A stretch of DNA of 64,000 bases from Pseudescherichia sp032055545 (GCA_032055545.1 DAMBQR010000001.1:1-64000), one strand, 5' to 3'; shown: positions 26,128-35,196, counted from the first letter of the stretch. Numbers and translations are program-made. The notes: a model not told the origin generated them from the sequence alone.

Positions 26128-27024
26128 ATGGATCATTTGCTTGCTATACGCACTTTTCAGCGCATCGTTGAGACGCGTTCATTTACCCGGGCTGCCGCAC
26201 ATCTCGACACGCCTCGCTCAACCGTCAGCAAATTATTACGAGAGCTGGAGACGCATCTTGGCGTTAAGCTTTTGCAGCGTACTACCCGTACTGTCAGCCT
26301 GACTCCTGAAGGGGCCGAGTACTACCGTAAGGTCTGCGGTATTGTTGCCATGCTTGACGATACGGAAGAGTCCATGCGGGAGATGGGCAGTGCGGCCAGA
26401 GGGCGTCTGCGGATTGATCTGCACTCCTCAATGGCCAATTTCGTTTTACTCCCGATTCTGGATGCGTTCCGACAGCGTTACCCGCATATACAGCTGGCAC
26501 TGGGGGTGGGCGATCGACCGGTAAATCTTATAGAGGAAGGTGTTGACTGTGTTATCCGCGCGGGCGAACTGGCTGATTCATCACTGATTGCAAAAACGCT
26601 GTACCGGGATACGCTAGTCACGTGCGCCAGTCCGCGCTACGTAGCGCAACACGGCCTGCCATTAAGCCAGGACGATCTTGAGCAGAATCATACGATTGTG
26701 GGTTACTTCAGCGCCGATACGGGTGAAGTCTGGCCTTTGCGCTTTCGTAAAAAAGGGACAGAAACGCAGGTTATACGCTTCGATATTGCCGCAAATGACA
26801 GCGCAGCACAGGTTGGCATGTTGGTTAACGGGCTGGGCGTCGGCCAGACTTTTACCTCTGTTGCGGCAAGGTTTCTGGAGAGCGGCGAGCTCGTGCCAGT
26901 CCTTGAATCCATAACCAAAGCAACGATCCCGATTTCGATTATTTACCCACCTAATAAACAGTTGAACGCTCGGGTAAGGGTATTTATTGACTGGATCACC
27001 GAGCGTTTTTCGCAATACAGCTAA
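26128..27024 (+). CDS. LysR-family transcriptional regulator
   Basis: 298 residues. The N-terminal winged HTH is FQRIVETRSFTRAAAHLDTP and STVSKLLRELETHLGVKLLQ, followed by RTTRTVSLTPEGAEYY. The C-terminal effector-binding domain covers about residues 90-295. The subgroup that includes DhcR/YafC-like regulators has this RTTRTVSLT form. It is divergent from the nitroreductase with about 127 bases between them, the usual LysR arrangement, so it is probably that gene's activator. The inducer is unknown. Confidence 0.9.
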   Translation: MDHLLAIRTFQRIVETRSFTRAAAHLDTPRSTVSKLLRELETHLGVKLLQRTTRTVSLTPEGAEYYRKVCGIVAMLDDTEESMREMGSAARGRLRIDLHSSMANFVLLPILDAFRQRYPHIQLALGVGDRPVNLIEEGVDCVIRAGELADSSLIAKTLYRDTLVTCASPRYVAQHGLPLSQDDLEQNHTIVGYFSADTGEVWPLRFRKKGTETQVIRFDIAANDSAAQVGMLVNGLGVGQTFTSVAARFLESGELVPVLESITKATIPISIIYPPNKQLNARVRVFIDWITERFSQYS

Positions 27025-27060
27025 TGACACTTTCTCTTTCAGCGGATTTTTAGTATCAAC

Positions 27061-27082
27061 GTCCGCTTCTGGCACGCGCGGA
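27061..27082. repeat. Intergenic hairpin, copy 1 (GTCCGC type)
   Basis: GTCCGC-TTCTGGCAC-GCGCGGATG resembles the better-paired copy at 31556-31579. Both lie in short gaps of the variable region. The shared core is GTCCGCT.CTGGCAC. Confidence 0.5.
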
Positions 27083-27102
27083 TGCTGGCTGAAGGGGTGC
27101 AT

Positions 27103-29076
27103 TCAGCCTGGCGGAGCCTGTAACAGGGCAGGAGCATCATTCGAGATTGAACCGTTTCTGATTTCCCCAGCGATGAAGGGCTGAGGTTTACTAAACAGAT
27201 ATCCCTGGACGAAATCGCAGCCCAGTGCCTGAAGATTTATCAGTTGTTCTTGCGTTTCGACACCCTCTGCAACAGTCCTCATATTGAGGGATTTTGCCAT
27301 GCCGACGATCAGTTTGATGATATTAAGAGCATCTTCCTTTGTCGATATCGAGTGCACAAAGGATTTGTCTATTTTGATTTTATCAAAAGCCAGCTGGCTC
27401 AGCCGGGAAAGAGAGGAGTATCCCGTACCAAAATCATCGATAGAGATTTTCACGCCCAGTTCTCTAAGTTTATTTAGGGTATTCATCGGCGTATTGCTCT
27501 CAATAAAGAGAGAGGATTCAGTAACTTCCAGTTCAAGTCGGTCAGCCGGAAGCCCCGTTTCTTTCAGTATAGAGAGCACTATTCCTGCAAAGGCTTTGCT
27601 GCTTAGCTGGACAGGTGAGACATTTACTGAAATTTTTACCGGAATGGCCCAGGAAGCCGCTTCTCGGCAGGCCATTTCAAGCACAGATTTCCCCATCTCG
27701 CTAATCATTCCTGTTTTTTCAGCAACAGGAATAAAGCTATCTGGTGGCAAAAGACCTTTTTGCGGATGTACCCAACGAATCAGGGCTTCATAGCTGTAAA
27801 TTTCCTGACTGAACGAATCCACAATCGGTTGATAATAAACCACAAATTCTTTATTCACTAACGCCAATGCCATGTCATGCTCAAGAGTTCTGCTTTCCAG
27901 CAGCTTATCTAACATTCGCTGGCGGAAAACTTTAATCTTGCCCGCGCCTTCATTTTTGGCTTCATAAAGGGCCAGATCGGCAAATTTATAGAGATAGTCG
28001 GAACGGCGCTCATTTTCTGAGTTAACAATGCCCACGCAGGTGGTTATGTTTATAATTGTGTTATAGATAGTGTAGGGCTGGTTAATGCAGTCACATATTT
28101 TTTGGGCTAACGTAACCGCTTGACTTTCTGTCAGATCGTTCGAGAGAAATGCGAACTCGTCGCCACCCAAGCGATAAAGAAAATCCGGAGGAAGACGCAT
28201 CGAAATCAGACGCTGAGATATGAGGCGCAATAACATATCACCGGCATCATGACCATAAGTATCATTTACCTCTTTAAATCTATCCAGATCAAACAGCATC
28301 ACGGTCACAGCGCTTTTATTGCTTGTGGCTATCTCGATAGTTTTATTTAAATTATCCCAGAAAAACAGCCGGTTACTTAGCTCTGTAAGAGGATCATGGT
28401 AAACGTCATACTCCAGCTTTGCATTCTGGATTTGCAGTTTTTCTTTAGATTCCTGAAGCTCTCCAGCAAGCGTCTTAACCTGAAGATGCGCCTTTAGAAT
28501 ATTTCTGTTTTGATAAAAAATCAGCACACCCAGTATCGCACTCAGTATTATCAGCAGCACAGAAACCGCTGAATAAATAGAGTACAGGGTTTGAATGTTA
28601 CTGTTGGCGCTGTTAATAAGATTAATATCTTTATTTAAAGCAGCGGATGAAAGGCTGCTTAGTGGCGCATCAAGCGAATACATTACCTTCAAATAGTCCT
28701 GGATTTCTGAGCGCGTCATTTTCTCAATATTAGCATCCAGATAATCAAGGGTGTTTTCGAGTTTTACCGCCAATTCATGCAGCGTTTTATTGCTATATAT
28801 ATATTGCCCTAAGTCCCCTTCCTTCAGTAAATCGCTCTGGCTAAGCATAATGTCGAGATGAAGACGCACATCATCCCGTGTCATGGTCTCATCGATAGTG
28901 TAAAGACCAAGCCATGATTCGAAACGGTAATACTCCGCGACCAGCTGTCCAGCAGACCATGAATTGGCATAGTGCGTCAACTTCTGCAACTCTTGCTGCC
29001 TTTCATGCACAAGGAAAGATATATATCCGGTAGATATAAAAAGTGCAAATATTATACCAGTCAATATTCTGTTCAT
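27103..29076 (-). CDS. Membrane GGDEF-EAL protein (cyclic di-GMP turnover)
   Basis: 657 residues. Membrane helix at about 5-23, a periplasmic sensor region to about 165 without a recognised domain, a second helix at about 170-190 and a coiled linker. The GGDEF domain has an intact RLGGDEF (about 303-309) but no exact RxxD inhibitory site: the spacing is RLPPD. The EAL domain has YEALIRW (about 428-434), NVSPVQL, EVTESSL, IDDFGTGYSSL, KIDKSFV and AEGVETQEQ, so phosphodiesterase activity is likely. It is co-transcribed with the upstream SUOX-like secreted protein, which may be its ligand or sensor partner. Confidence 0.93.
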   Translation of the reverse strand: MNRILTGIIFALFISTGYISFLVHERQQELQKLTHYANSWSAGQLVAEYYRFESWLGLYTIDETMTRDDVRLHLDIMLSQSDLLKEGDLGQYIYSNKTLHELAVKLENTLDYLDANIEKMTRSEIQDYLKVMYSLDAPLSSLSSAALNKDINLINSANSNIQTLYSIYSAVSVLLIILSAILGVLIFYQNRNILKAHLQVKTLAGELQESKEKLQIQNAKLEYDVYHDPLTELSNRLFFWDNLNKTIEIATSNKSAVTVMLFDLDRFKEVNDTYGHDAGDMLLRLISQRLISMRLPPDFLYRLGGDEFAFLSNDLTESQAVTLAQKICDCINQPYTIYNTIINITTCVGIVNSENERRSDYLYKFADLALYEAKNEGAGKIKVFRQRMLDKLLESRTLEHDMALALVNKEFVVYYQPIVDSFSQEIYSYEALIRWVHPQKGLLPPDSFIPVAEKTGMISEMGKSVLEMACREAASWAIPVKISVNVSPVQLSSKAFAGIVLSILKETGLPADRLELEVTESSLFIESNTPMNTLNKLRELGVKISIDDFGTGYSSLSRLSQLAFDKIKIDKSFVHSISTKEDALNIIKLIVGMAKSLNMRTVAEGVETQEQLINLQALGCDFVQGYLFSKPQPFIAGEIRNGSISNDAPALLQAPPG

Positions 29077-29093
29077 GTTGTTCTTCTGAGACC

Positions 29094-29588
29094 TTACTCA
29101 ATGCTCATTTTGCTAACCTGCCATGCTGATCTTGAATAAAAGAGCTGATTATTCAGTTCAGGTTCGCTGTCATAGGGATAGACGATGAATAGCGGACCTT
29201 TATCGCGGACACGCATGTATTCGCCATTGATTTTTACAGCAAGGATCACATTATATTTTTTGAAATCATTGAGAGGGATAACGGTGGTGTAGTCATTGAG
29301 TGCAGTGACCTTGACGATTGTGCCTTTCGCCCCGACGTAATCCATAAGAGTTCTCAGTGGAATACCCGTAAACGTTGTACGTCCATTATACCAGGGAGAG
29401 GCGGTCTGGAAACTCACCATTCCCAGCTTCTCAAGGCTGGCGATATCGAAAACGGCTTTACCCTCTCCATTTGTATTTTCTATATTGCCGGACAGTGTTA
29501 AAAGGGGTTTCCCAGCAGGTTTGGGAAGTTCCCCAGCTAAAGCCTGCATGGAGATCACAAAGCCTAACAACACAACAGTTAACTGCAT
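29094..29588 (-). CDS. Secreted SUOX-fold (molybdopterin-oxidoreductase-like) protein
   Basis: 164 residues with a signal peptide cut after about ALAG. The mature part has FDIASLEKLGMVSFQTASPW, FTGIPLRTLMDYVGA, VTALNDYTTVIPLNDFKKYN and GPLFIVYPYD, the pattern of small sulfite-oxidase-like domains. There is no cysteine ligand for molybdenum, so it is probably not an enzyme. It is 17 bases upstream of the GGDEF-EAL gene on the same strand. I infer a periplasmic sensing partner for that protein. Promoter not identified. Confidence 0.8.
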   Translation of the reverse strand: MQLTVVLLGFVISMQALAGELPKPAGKPLLTLSGNIENTNGEGKAVFDIASLEKLGMVSFQTASPWYNGRTTFTGIPLRTLMDYVGAKGTIVKVTALNDYTTVIPLNDFKKYNVILAVKINGEYMRVRDKGPLFIVYPYDSEPELNNQLFYSRSAWQVSKMSIE

Positions 29589-30041
29589 TCTAACCTACCT
29601 ATCCACCGAATATAAAACAATTATAATTGAGTTATTATGTCATTTATACATGCCGCCTGGCGAATAACAATCCACTAAGAGAATTTATAATTTAACCAAT
29701 AAAAATCAATGAGTTATGCTGTGATCCACTTTAAAATGTTGATCATTAAAGGTCCGTGCTGTTATCTTTTTGGTGCTTTAAAACTCATCATACCTGTACA
29801 AACAATAATCTATGCGTTTAGTTAGCGCAAATAAACCAACACAAAAATTAAGGTTAAGTGGTTTGTGCAGGCTCATAGCATCATTGTGTGCAAGGCCTTC
29901 ATCGACGGTGGTTTTGGTGCTTTTTGGCTGAACGACAGGACCATTCAATCACCCGCCATCCAGAGGGATATCACACACGTAACGCCATCTTTTGGCGCAA
30001 TACTATACTCTTATTTATAATTGCCAGTCGAAGGAAGAAAA
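29589..30041. other. Intergenic region upstream of the SUOX-like gene and cat
   Basis: About 450 bases, AT-rich up to 29870 and mixed after that. No gene found. The right end carries the cat promoter; the left end should carry the promoter of the SUOX-GGDEF-EAL operon. Confidence 0.4.
29992..30021 (+). promoter_or_regulatory. Likely sigma-70 promoter of cat
   Basis: TTGGCG (29992-29997) and TATAAT (30016-30021) with 18 bases between. The -10 box is perfect. It lies about 20 bases before the cat start, so the leader would be very short. Confidence 0.55.
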
Positions 30042-30716
30042 ATGAAAGACGCCACGCCAAAATATATGTCTGTTGACTTATCTCGCTGGGCAAGGAGGGA
30101 ACATTTTGAAATATTTCAGTCGTTTGCTCAATCTACGATTAACCAGACTGTTCTGTTAGACATTACCGCATTGCTAAAAGATATAAAAGAGGTTGGCTGG
30201 AAATTTTACCCTACTATGATTTTCCTCCTTTCTAAAATCGTAAACAGGCATACGGAGTTCCGTATGGCCATGAAGAATGATGAGCTTGTCATATGGGATG
30301 AAACTCATCCTAGCTATACAATTTTCCATAAGGAAACGGAGACCTTTTCATCCTTATGGAGTCCCTACGATGGCAATGTCCATCACTTCCAGAGCGTCTA
30401 TTCAGAAGACGTTGCACGCTATGGTAATAATCTCTCTTATTGGCCTAAGGGAGAGTCCCCGGAAAATGTTTTTTTCGTCTCGGCTATCCCTTGGGTAACG
30501 TTTACCAGTTTCAATATCAACATTGCTAACATGAAGAATTTTTTTGCTCCCATGTTTACTCTGGGAAAATACTACAAACAAGATGGAAAAGTAGTGTTGC
30601 CTCTCGCCGTTCAGGTACATCATTCCGTATGTGATGGTTTCCATTTGGCAAGGCTGGTCAATGAGTTACAAGAAATGTGTGATGACTTAACACGCGAAGC
30701 TAAAGAACAGATATGA
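30042..30716 (+). CDS. cat: Type-A chloramphenicol acetyltransferase
   Basis: Cytoplasmic enzyme that acetylates chloramphenicol with acetyl-CoA, acting as a trimer. 224 residues from the ATG at 30042, which has a GAAGGAAG site; an in-frame ATG at 30021 was rejected. The catalytic motif HHSVCDGFH is at 193-201, with VDLSRWARREHFEIF at the N-terminus and FTSFNINIANMKNFFAPMF in the core, all typical CatA. No insertion sequence, integron or transposon end is seen nearby, so it is probably a chromosomal gene of the lineage rather than a recent resistance acquisition. Whether it confers resistance cannot be read from the sequence. Confidence 0.93.
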   Translation: MKDATPKYMSVDLSRWARREHFEIFQSFAQSTINQTVLLDITALLKDIKEVGWKFYPTMIFLLSKIVNRHTEFRMAMKNDELVIWDETHPSYTIFHKETETFSSLWSPYDGNVHHFQSVYSEDVARYGNNLSYWPKGESPENVFFVSAIPWVTFTSFNINIANMKNFFAPMFTLGKYYKQDGKVVLPLAVQVHHSVCDGFHLARLVNELQEMCDDLTREAKEQI

Positions 30717-31134
30717 GAGCATATTCAAACTCCGATGCGGCAAGGGACTTACGCTCGGCCTTAAACAAGGCCCCCGCTGCAGCTGTCACAAGGCGAGCAT
30801 TCTGGAAAAGGTATGGCGACATGTCAGATAACATTATTGCTGAACGAGATGACGCAAACGTACACAACCAGACGAATATAACCCAATGACCCGAATCATC
30901 CTCAGTCTTGATGACCGCAGGATTGATAATTTGCCTTTTGGTTCAGTTGCCTGATCCGTGTAACGCCAATAACAGAATCAGAGATTGAACACCCTGACCA
31001 ATCTGATGAATGGGCATCAAGCGCAGCAAGAGATGCTCTCGCGGAACGGCAAATAAAAACATAGATAATTATCACGCTAGTCTGTCTGTATTTAAAGGAT
31101 GACAAACAAGAAATTTTTACACAGGAGAAGGACG
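30717..31134. other. Intergenic region between cat and the cupin gene
   Basis: About 420 bases without a supported gene. On the plus strand two short stop-ended frames look like gene debris. One ends SDNIIAERDDANVHNQT and the other ends DEWASSAARDALAERQIKT at about 31062. Neither has a clear ribosome site or a recognised family. Confidence 0.35.
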
Positions 31135-31479
31135 ATGATTTCAAAAGATAACGCCGAGCACTATATCTGGGGTGATGATTGCGATGGTTGGTATCTGGTA
31201 AACCGGCAGGACATGCTAGTTATTCATGAAAAAATGCCACCCGGTACGCAAGAGAAGCGGCACATCCACTCCATTTCCAGACAGTTTTTTTATGTTCTTG
31301 AGGGGAACCTGACCATAGAGCTGGAAGGGGTTAAACATGAAATCAACGCCCGGCAGGGACTTGAAATCCCCCCTGAGGCAAAACATCAAGCCAGGAATGA
31401 CAGCGAATTAGCCGTAGAGTTTATTGTTATCTCGCATCCGACAACTCGGGGCGATCGCACCGATCTCTCATCCTGTTGA
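31135..31479 (+). CDS. Small cupin-domain protein
   Basis: 114 residues from an ATG at 31135 with an AGGAGAAGGA ribosome site. Single cupin fold: PPGTQEKRHIHSISRQFFYV holds the first metal-binding histidines, followed by LEGNLTIELEG and GLEIPPEAKHQARN. Such proteins bind a metal and act as small isomerases, dioxygenases or sensors; the substrate is unknown. It stands alone, with no operon partner downstream. Confidence 0.85.
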   Translation: MISKDNAEHYIWGDDCDGWYLVNRQDMLVIHEKMPPGTQEKRHIHSISRQFFYVLEGNLTIELEGVKHEINARQGLEIPPEAKHQARNDSELAVEFIVISHPTTRGDRTDLSSC

Positions 31480-31555
31480 TAACGGTTCCTCCGACAGTAG
31501 CTTTGATTTGATGATTGGCAAAAAGAAATTTGCTTCGTATACGGATGTCAACAAC

Positions 31556-31579
31556 GTCCGCTCCTGGCACAGAGCGGAC
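31556..31579. repeat. Intergenic hairpin, copy 2 (GTCCGC type)
   Basis: Perfect 7-bp stem GTCCGCT (31556-31562) / AGCGGAC (31573-31579). Similar to the copy at 27061. May be a mobile hairpin unit or a terminator shared by the cupin and phzF genes. Confidence 0.55.
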
Positions 31580-31617
31580 ATAATAGCTGTAAAGGCGTCA
31601 AGCAAGATTTACCCGCT

Positions 31618-32409
31618 TTAGCGCAGCAGCACTTTTCCCACCAGATACGTGACAGCCTGACCGCCGATAAGCACGCGATCGCCCTTCAGCTGACAGCGTA
31701 AATCACCGCCGCGCGCGGATACCTGACGTGCCTGCATCTGGTTTTTGCCGAGTTTTTCCGCCCAGTAAGGGATAAGCATACTATGTGCTGAACCGGTGAC
31801 GGGATCTTCTGCGACGGCTTCTCCCGGACAAAAGAAACGGCTGACAAAGTCGTACTCCCCTTCGCCCTGGGCTGTTATACAGACCATTTTTTCCAGCGGG
31901 AGCATGGCGTTGATATCTGGACGCACGGCTTCTACCTGTTGTTGACTCTCCATCACCACCATGTAGTCACGCGCCACGCGCACCTCTTTGCATTCCGTGA
32001 TGCCCAGGGTTTCCAGCAGCAACGGCAGCGGCATAACGGGCGCGCTCTCCCAGGCAGGAAAATCCAGCGTCAGCCATTCGCCACTGCGCGTCACCGTCAG
32101 AGGGCCAACAAAGCGGGTATCAAAATGGATAGTTGTATCCGGGTAAGTAAGATGCTCAAAGATGACGTGTGCAGCAGCAAGGGTGGCATGCCCACACAAG
32201 CCTATTTCACCCTGCGTGGTGAACCAGCGCAACTCGAAGCCACCGTCCGTTGCGACAAAAAACGCCGTTTCTGACTGGTTATGCTGCTTAGACATTTTCA
32301 ATAATGTCTCGTCGGGCAACCACGCCGTAAGCGGACAGACTGCGGCGGCGTTACCGCCAAAAGTTTCGGTGGTAAAGGCATCTACCATGTAAAAATCAAT
32401 CTGTTGCAT
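31618..32409 (-). CDS. PhzF-family isomerase
   Basis: 263 residues, the usual length of PhzF/YddE proteins, which have the diaminopimelate epimerase fold. Motifs: DAFTTETFGGNAAAVCPL, the catalytic-Glu segment QHNQSETAFF, GLCGHATLAAAHVIFEHL and EDPVTGSAHSMLIPYWAEKL. Cytoplasmic. The substrate of most members, including this one, is unknown. No phenazine genes are nearby. Confidence 0.9.
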   Translation of the reverse strand: MQQIDFYMVDAFTTETFGGNAAAVCPLTAWLPDETLLKMSKQHNQSETAFFVATDGGFELRWFTTQGEIGLCGHATLAAAHVIFEHLTYPDTTIHFDTRFVGPLTVTRSGEWLTLDFPAWESAPVMPLPLLLETLGITECKEVRVARDYMVVMESQQQVEAVRPDINAMLPLEKMVCITAQGEGEYDFVSRFFCPGEAVAEDPVTGSAHSMLIPYWAEKLGKNQMQARQVSARGGDLRCQLKGDRVLIGGQAVTYLVGKVLLR

Positions 32410-32587
32410 CGTATAAACCTCTTATTATTTTTGGGTTAAGCTACACTCTACCATGCCATAAAAGCGCGTGGTTTCTCATTCGATTTCATTCTGATGCTGG
32501 CAGACGGTGTAATTTTGGCCCAAAAAAACCAGGGTTATTCGGCAGTGATGATCCGGTTGATTCTGATACCCTATACGACGTTAAACG

Positions 32588-33142
32588 TTGGCCGTAGACA
32601 GCGTGCGACAGCAGGGAGGCGTAACGTATGGGACCGAAGGGCTGGAAGATGCGCTGTACGTAAGCGGTTGTGACGATGCGCTGATTTGTGCATATGGAAA
32701 CTCTGTCTACATTGAGTTCGACCGTGAAGCCGGCTCTTTGGATGAGGCAATTGCATCTGCGGTCGAAAATATCGAATCCGCCGGAATTGGCGCTATCGTT
32801 GAATCTGTCGACTCTGCTCTGGTAGGCCTGAGTGATATTGCTGAAATGACTGAAATGTCGCGCCAGGCGATTGCAATGCTGAAAGACGGCACTCGCGGCA
32901 GCGGCGATTTCCCTTGCCCCGTCCAGCGTATCAAAGGCCAGTCTCCGCTCTGGGACTGGGCGGACGTTGCGCAGTGGTTGTTAAAAAATGGCCGATTAAA
33001 AGAGGGCAGCGCGCTGGCGAACAACGCTCGCGTATTAAGCAAATGGAACCTTGCTCTACGAGCCAGTGCGTCCAGGGATTTTAAGGAAGTTGAAACCATC
33101 GCAGCAGCACTGATCGAACATCGTCGCAAAACGGTCGCATAG
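32588..33142 (+). CDS. Putative HTH DNA-binding protein
   Basis: Up to 184 residues from a TTG, directly after an in-frame stop at 32582-32584. The core resembles a family of small DNA-binding proteins: SGCDDALICAYGNSVYIEFD, then ALVGLSDIAEMTEMSRQAIA as a MerR/AlpA-like HTH, then LWDWADVAQWLLKNG. The family usually starts with a short FTLxFxLP strand, which is missing here, so the N-terminus may be truncated or altered and the start is uncertain. In the spacer between phzF and bssR, pointing towards bssR. Confidence 0.7.
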   Translation: MAVDSVRQQGGVTYGTEGLEDALYVSGCDDALICAYGNSVYIEFDREAGSLDEAIASAVENIESAGIGAIVESVDSALVGLSDIAEMTEMSRQAIAMLKDGTRGSGDFPCPVQRIKGQSPLWDWADVAQWLLKNGRLKEGSALANNARVLSKWNLALRASASRDFKEVETIAAALIEHRRKTVA

Positions 33143-33161
33143 TCTTACCGTGTAACAAGAA

Positions 33162-33179
33162 GGGGGAGTTGCCTCCCCC
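33162..33179. terminator. Hairpin between convergent genes
   Basis: GGGGGAG / CTCCCCC with a TTGC loop, placed between the stop of the HTH gene and the bssR stop. There is no T run on either strand, so terminator strength is doubtful. Confidence 0.45.
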
Positions 33180-33185
33180 GGGGAT

Positions 33186-33572
33186 TCAGGCTTCCACAAC
33201 CAGCGGTTGATGTTCATTGAGGCTCTGAATACATATGTTAAGGGTTTTGAGACAGCGGTCGAGCGTCTCTACGTTCACAGCGATGTAGTTTGGGCAGTCA
33301 TGGTGGCCGCTCATCATACATATACCCGCAGAGGAGAGAGCCCCCTCTGCCCGGCACAGCATTTCACGTTCTTTCGCATCCGGGACGGCATAAGCATGCC
33401 GCTCCAGGCCACGTATTTGTGTTGATAGTTCAAAAAAGCTGTCACGCAGATAGTTGCTTTCGCTGACTGACATGTAACCCTTCGCCTTTCTGAGCTGGAC
33501 ATACGCCGCAAGATCGATGCTGGCGTTGGCAAGTTTTCTCAGCAGACTTCGTCTCAGTCTGTCAACGGTCAT
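33186..33572 (-). CDS. bssR: BssR, biofilm regulator
   Basis: 128 residues (E. coli 127). The central segment LAAYVQLRKAKGYMSVSESN and the motif MSGHHDCPNYIAVNVETLD match E. coli BssR (YliH), which influences biofilm formation and AI-2/indole signalling by an unknown mechanism. It is divergent from rimO, as in E. coli, with about 210 bases between them. Confidence 0.9.
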   Translation of the reverse strand: MTVDRLRRSLLRKLANASIDLAAYVQLRKAKGYMSVSESNYLRDSFFELSTQIRGLERHAYAVPDAKEREMLCRAEGALSSAGICMMSGHHDCPNYIAVNVETLDRCLKTLNICIQSLNEHQPLVVEA

Positions 33573-33784
33573 ACGTGATCCTCCCCTTGTCGGCCTAATC
33601 GCAAATCAAGCATAAGATCATTTTTTGTTCAAAATTATGCGCTGGGTCAATAATTATCCAGCGTTTAACAATTTTTACAGTGTGACAACGTCAGCAAAAT
33701 TTAACCGATTGAGTTAGCAGTAGAGAGTCGCCGCAAACCCGTGTAAAATCGCCCGGTTTTTTCTTCTGTTTACTTTGTGAGCGT

Positions 33785-35104
33785 ATGAGCATACAACAAC
33801 CGCGTATTGGTTTTGTCTCCCTGGGCTGCCCGAAAAACCTTGTGGATTCTGAACGCATTCTTACCGAACTGCGCACCGAGGGTTACGATGTGGTGCCGAG
33901 CTATGACGATGCCGATATGGTGATCGTTAACACCTGCGGCTTTATCGATAGCGCCGTGCAGGAGTCGCTGGAGGCGATTGGCGAAGCCCTGAATGAGAAT
34001 GGCAAGGTAATTGTCACCGGCTGCCTGGGGGCGAAAGTGGATCAGATCCGCGAAGTGCACCCGAAGGTGCTGGAGATCACCGGTCCGCACAGCTATGAGC
34101 AGGTGCTGGAGCACGTGCACCACTACGTGCCGAAACCGAAGCACAACCCGTTCCTGAGCCTGGTGCCGGAACAGGGCGTCAAGCTGACCCCGCGCCACTA
34201 TGCCTATCTGAAAATCTCCGAAGGCTGCAACCACCGCTGCACCTTCTGCATTATTCCGTCCATGCGCGGCGATCTCGACAGCCGTCCGATTGGCGACGTG
34301 CTGGCCGAGGCCAAACGTCTGGTGGACGCGGGCGTGAAAGAGCTGCTGGTGATCTCGCAGGACACCTCCGCCTACGGCGTTGACGTCAAGCACCGCACCG
34401 GCTTCTACAACGGCTCGCCGGTGAAAACCAGCATGGTTAGCCTGTGCGAAGAGCTGTCGAAGCTCGGCGTCTGGGTGCGTCTGCACTACGTCTACCCCTA
34501 CCCGCACGTTGACGACGTCATTCCGCTGATGGCCGAAGGCAAGATCCTGCCGTATCTGGATATCCCGCTGCAGCACGCCAGTCCGCGCATCCTCAAGCTG
34601 ATGAAGCGTCCTGGCTCCGTCGATCGCCAGCTGGCCCGCATCAAGCAGTGGCGTGAAGTCTGCCCTGAGCTTACCCTGCGCTCGACCTTTATTGTCGGCT
34701 TCCCGGGTGAAACCGAGGAAGATTTCCAGATGCTGCTCGACTTCCTCGTCGAAGCGCGTCTGGACCGCGTAGGTTGCTTCAAATATAGCCCGGTTGAAGG
34801 CGCGACGGCCAACGAGCTGCCGGACCAGGTGCCGGAAGAGGTAAAAGAGGCGCGCTGGAACCGCTTTATGCAGCTGCAGCAGCAGATCTCTGCCGAGCGC
34901 CTGCAGGAGAAAGTCGGCCGCGAAATCCTGGTAATTATCGATGAAGTCGATGATGAGGGTGCGATTGGCCGCAGCATGGCCGATGCACCGGAGATTGACG
35001 GCGCGGTCTATCTCAACGGCGAAACGAAAGTGAAGCCGGGCGACGTCGTCCGCGTGAAAGTGGAAAACGCCGACGAGTATGACCTGTGGGGAAGCCGGGT
35101 TTAA
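33785..35104 (+). CDS. rimO: RimO, ribosomal protein S12 methylthiotransferase
   Basis: Radical-SAM enzyme that methylthiolates Asp89 of ribosomal protein S12. 439 residues. The N-terminal UPF0004 domain has SLGCPKNLVDSERI and VNTCGFIDSAV. The radical-SAM CX3CX2C is CNHRCTFC at 148-155, and the C-terminal TRAM domain covers about 370-439. Nearly identical to E. coli RimO. A BIME follows, and convergent gfrF lies beyond it. Confidence 0.97.
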   Translation: MSIQQPRIGFVSLGCPKNLVDSERILTELRTEGYDVVPSYDDADMVIVNTCGFIDSAVQESLEAIGEALNENGKVIVTGCLGAKVDQIREVHPKVLEITGPHSYEQVLEHVHHYVPKPKHNPFLSLVPEQGVKLTPRHYAYLKISEGCNHRCTFCIIPSMRGDLDSRPIGDVLAEAKRLVDAGVKELLVISQDTSAYGVDVKHRTGFYNGSPVKTSMVSLCEELSKLGVWVRLHYVYPYPHVDDVIPLMAEGKILPYLDIPLQHASPRILKLMKRPGSVDRQLARIKQWREVCPELTLRSTFIVGFPGETEEDFQMLLDFLVEARLDRVGCFKYSPVEGATANELPDQVPEEVKEARWNRFMQLQQQISAERLQEKVGREILVIIDEVDDEGAIGRSMADAPEIDGAVYLNGETKVKPGDVVRVKVENADEYDLWGSRV

Positions 35105-35121
35105 TCGACCCTGAGCATAAC

Positions 35122-35186
35122 GCCTGATGGCGCTGCGCTTATCAGGCCTACAACACCGTAGGCCCGGCAAGCTTGCGCCGCCGGGC
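35122..35186. repeat. BIME: two REP hairpins
   Basis: GCCTGAT...ATCAGGC (35122-35147) and, in inverted orientation, GCCCGGC...GCCGGGC (35162-35186). It sits between the convergent rimO and gfrF ends. Confidence 0.9.
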
Positions 35187-35196
35187 GTTAGTTCTA

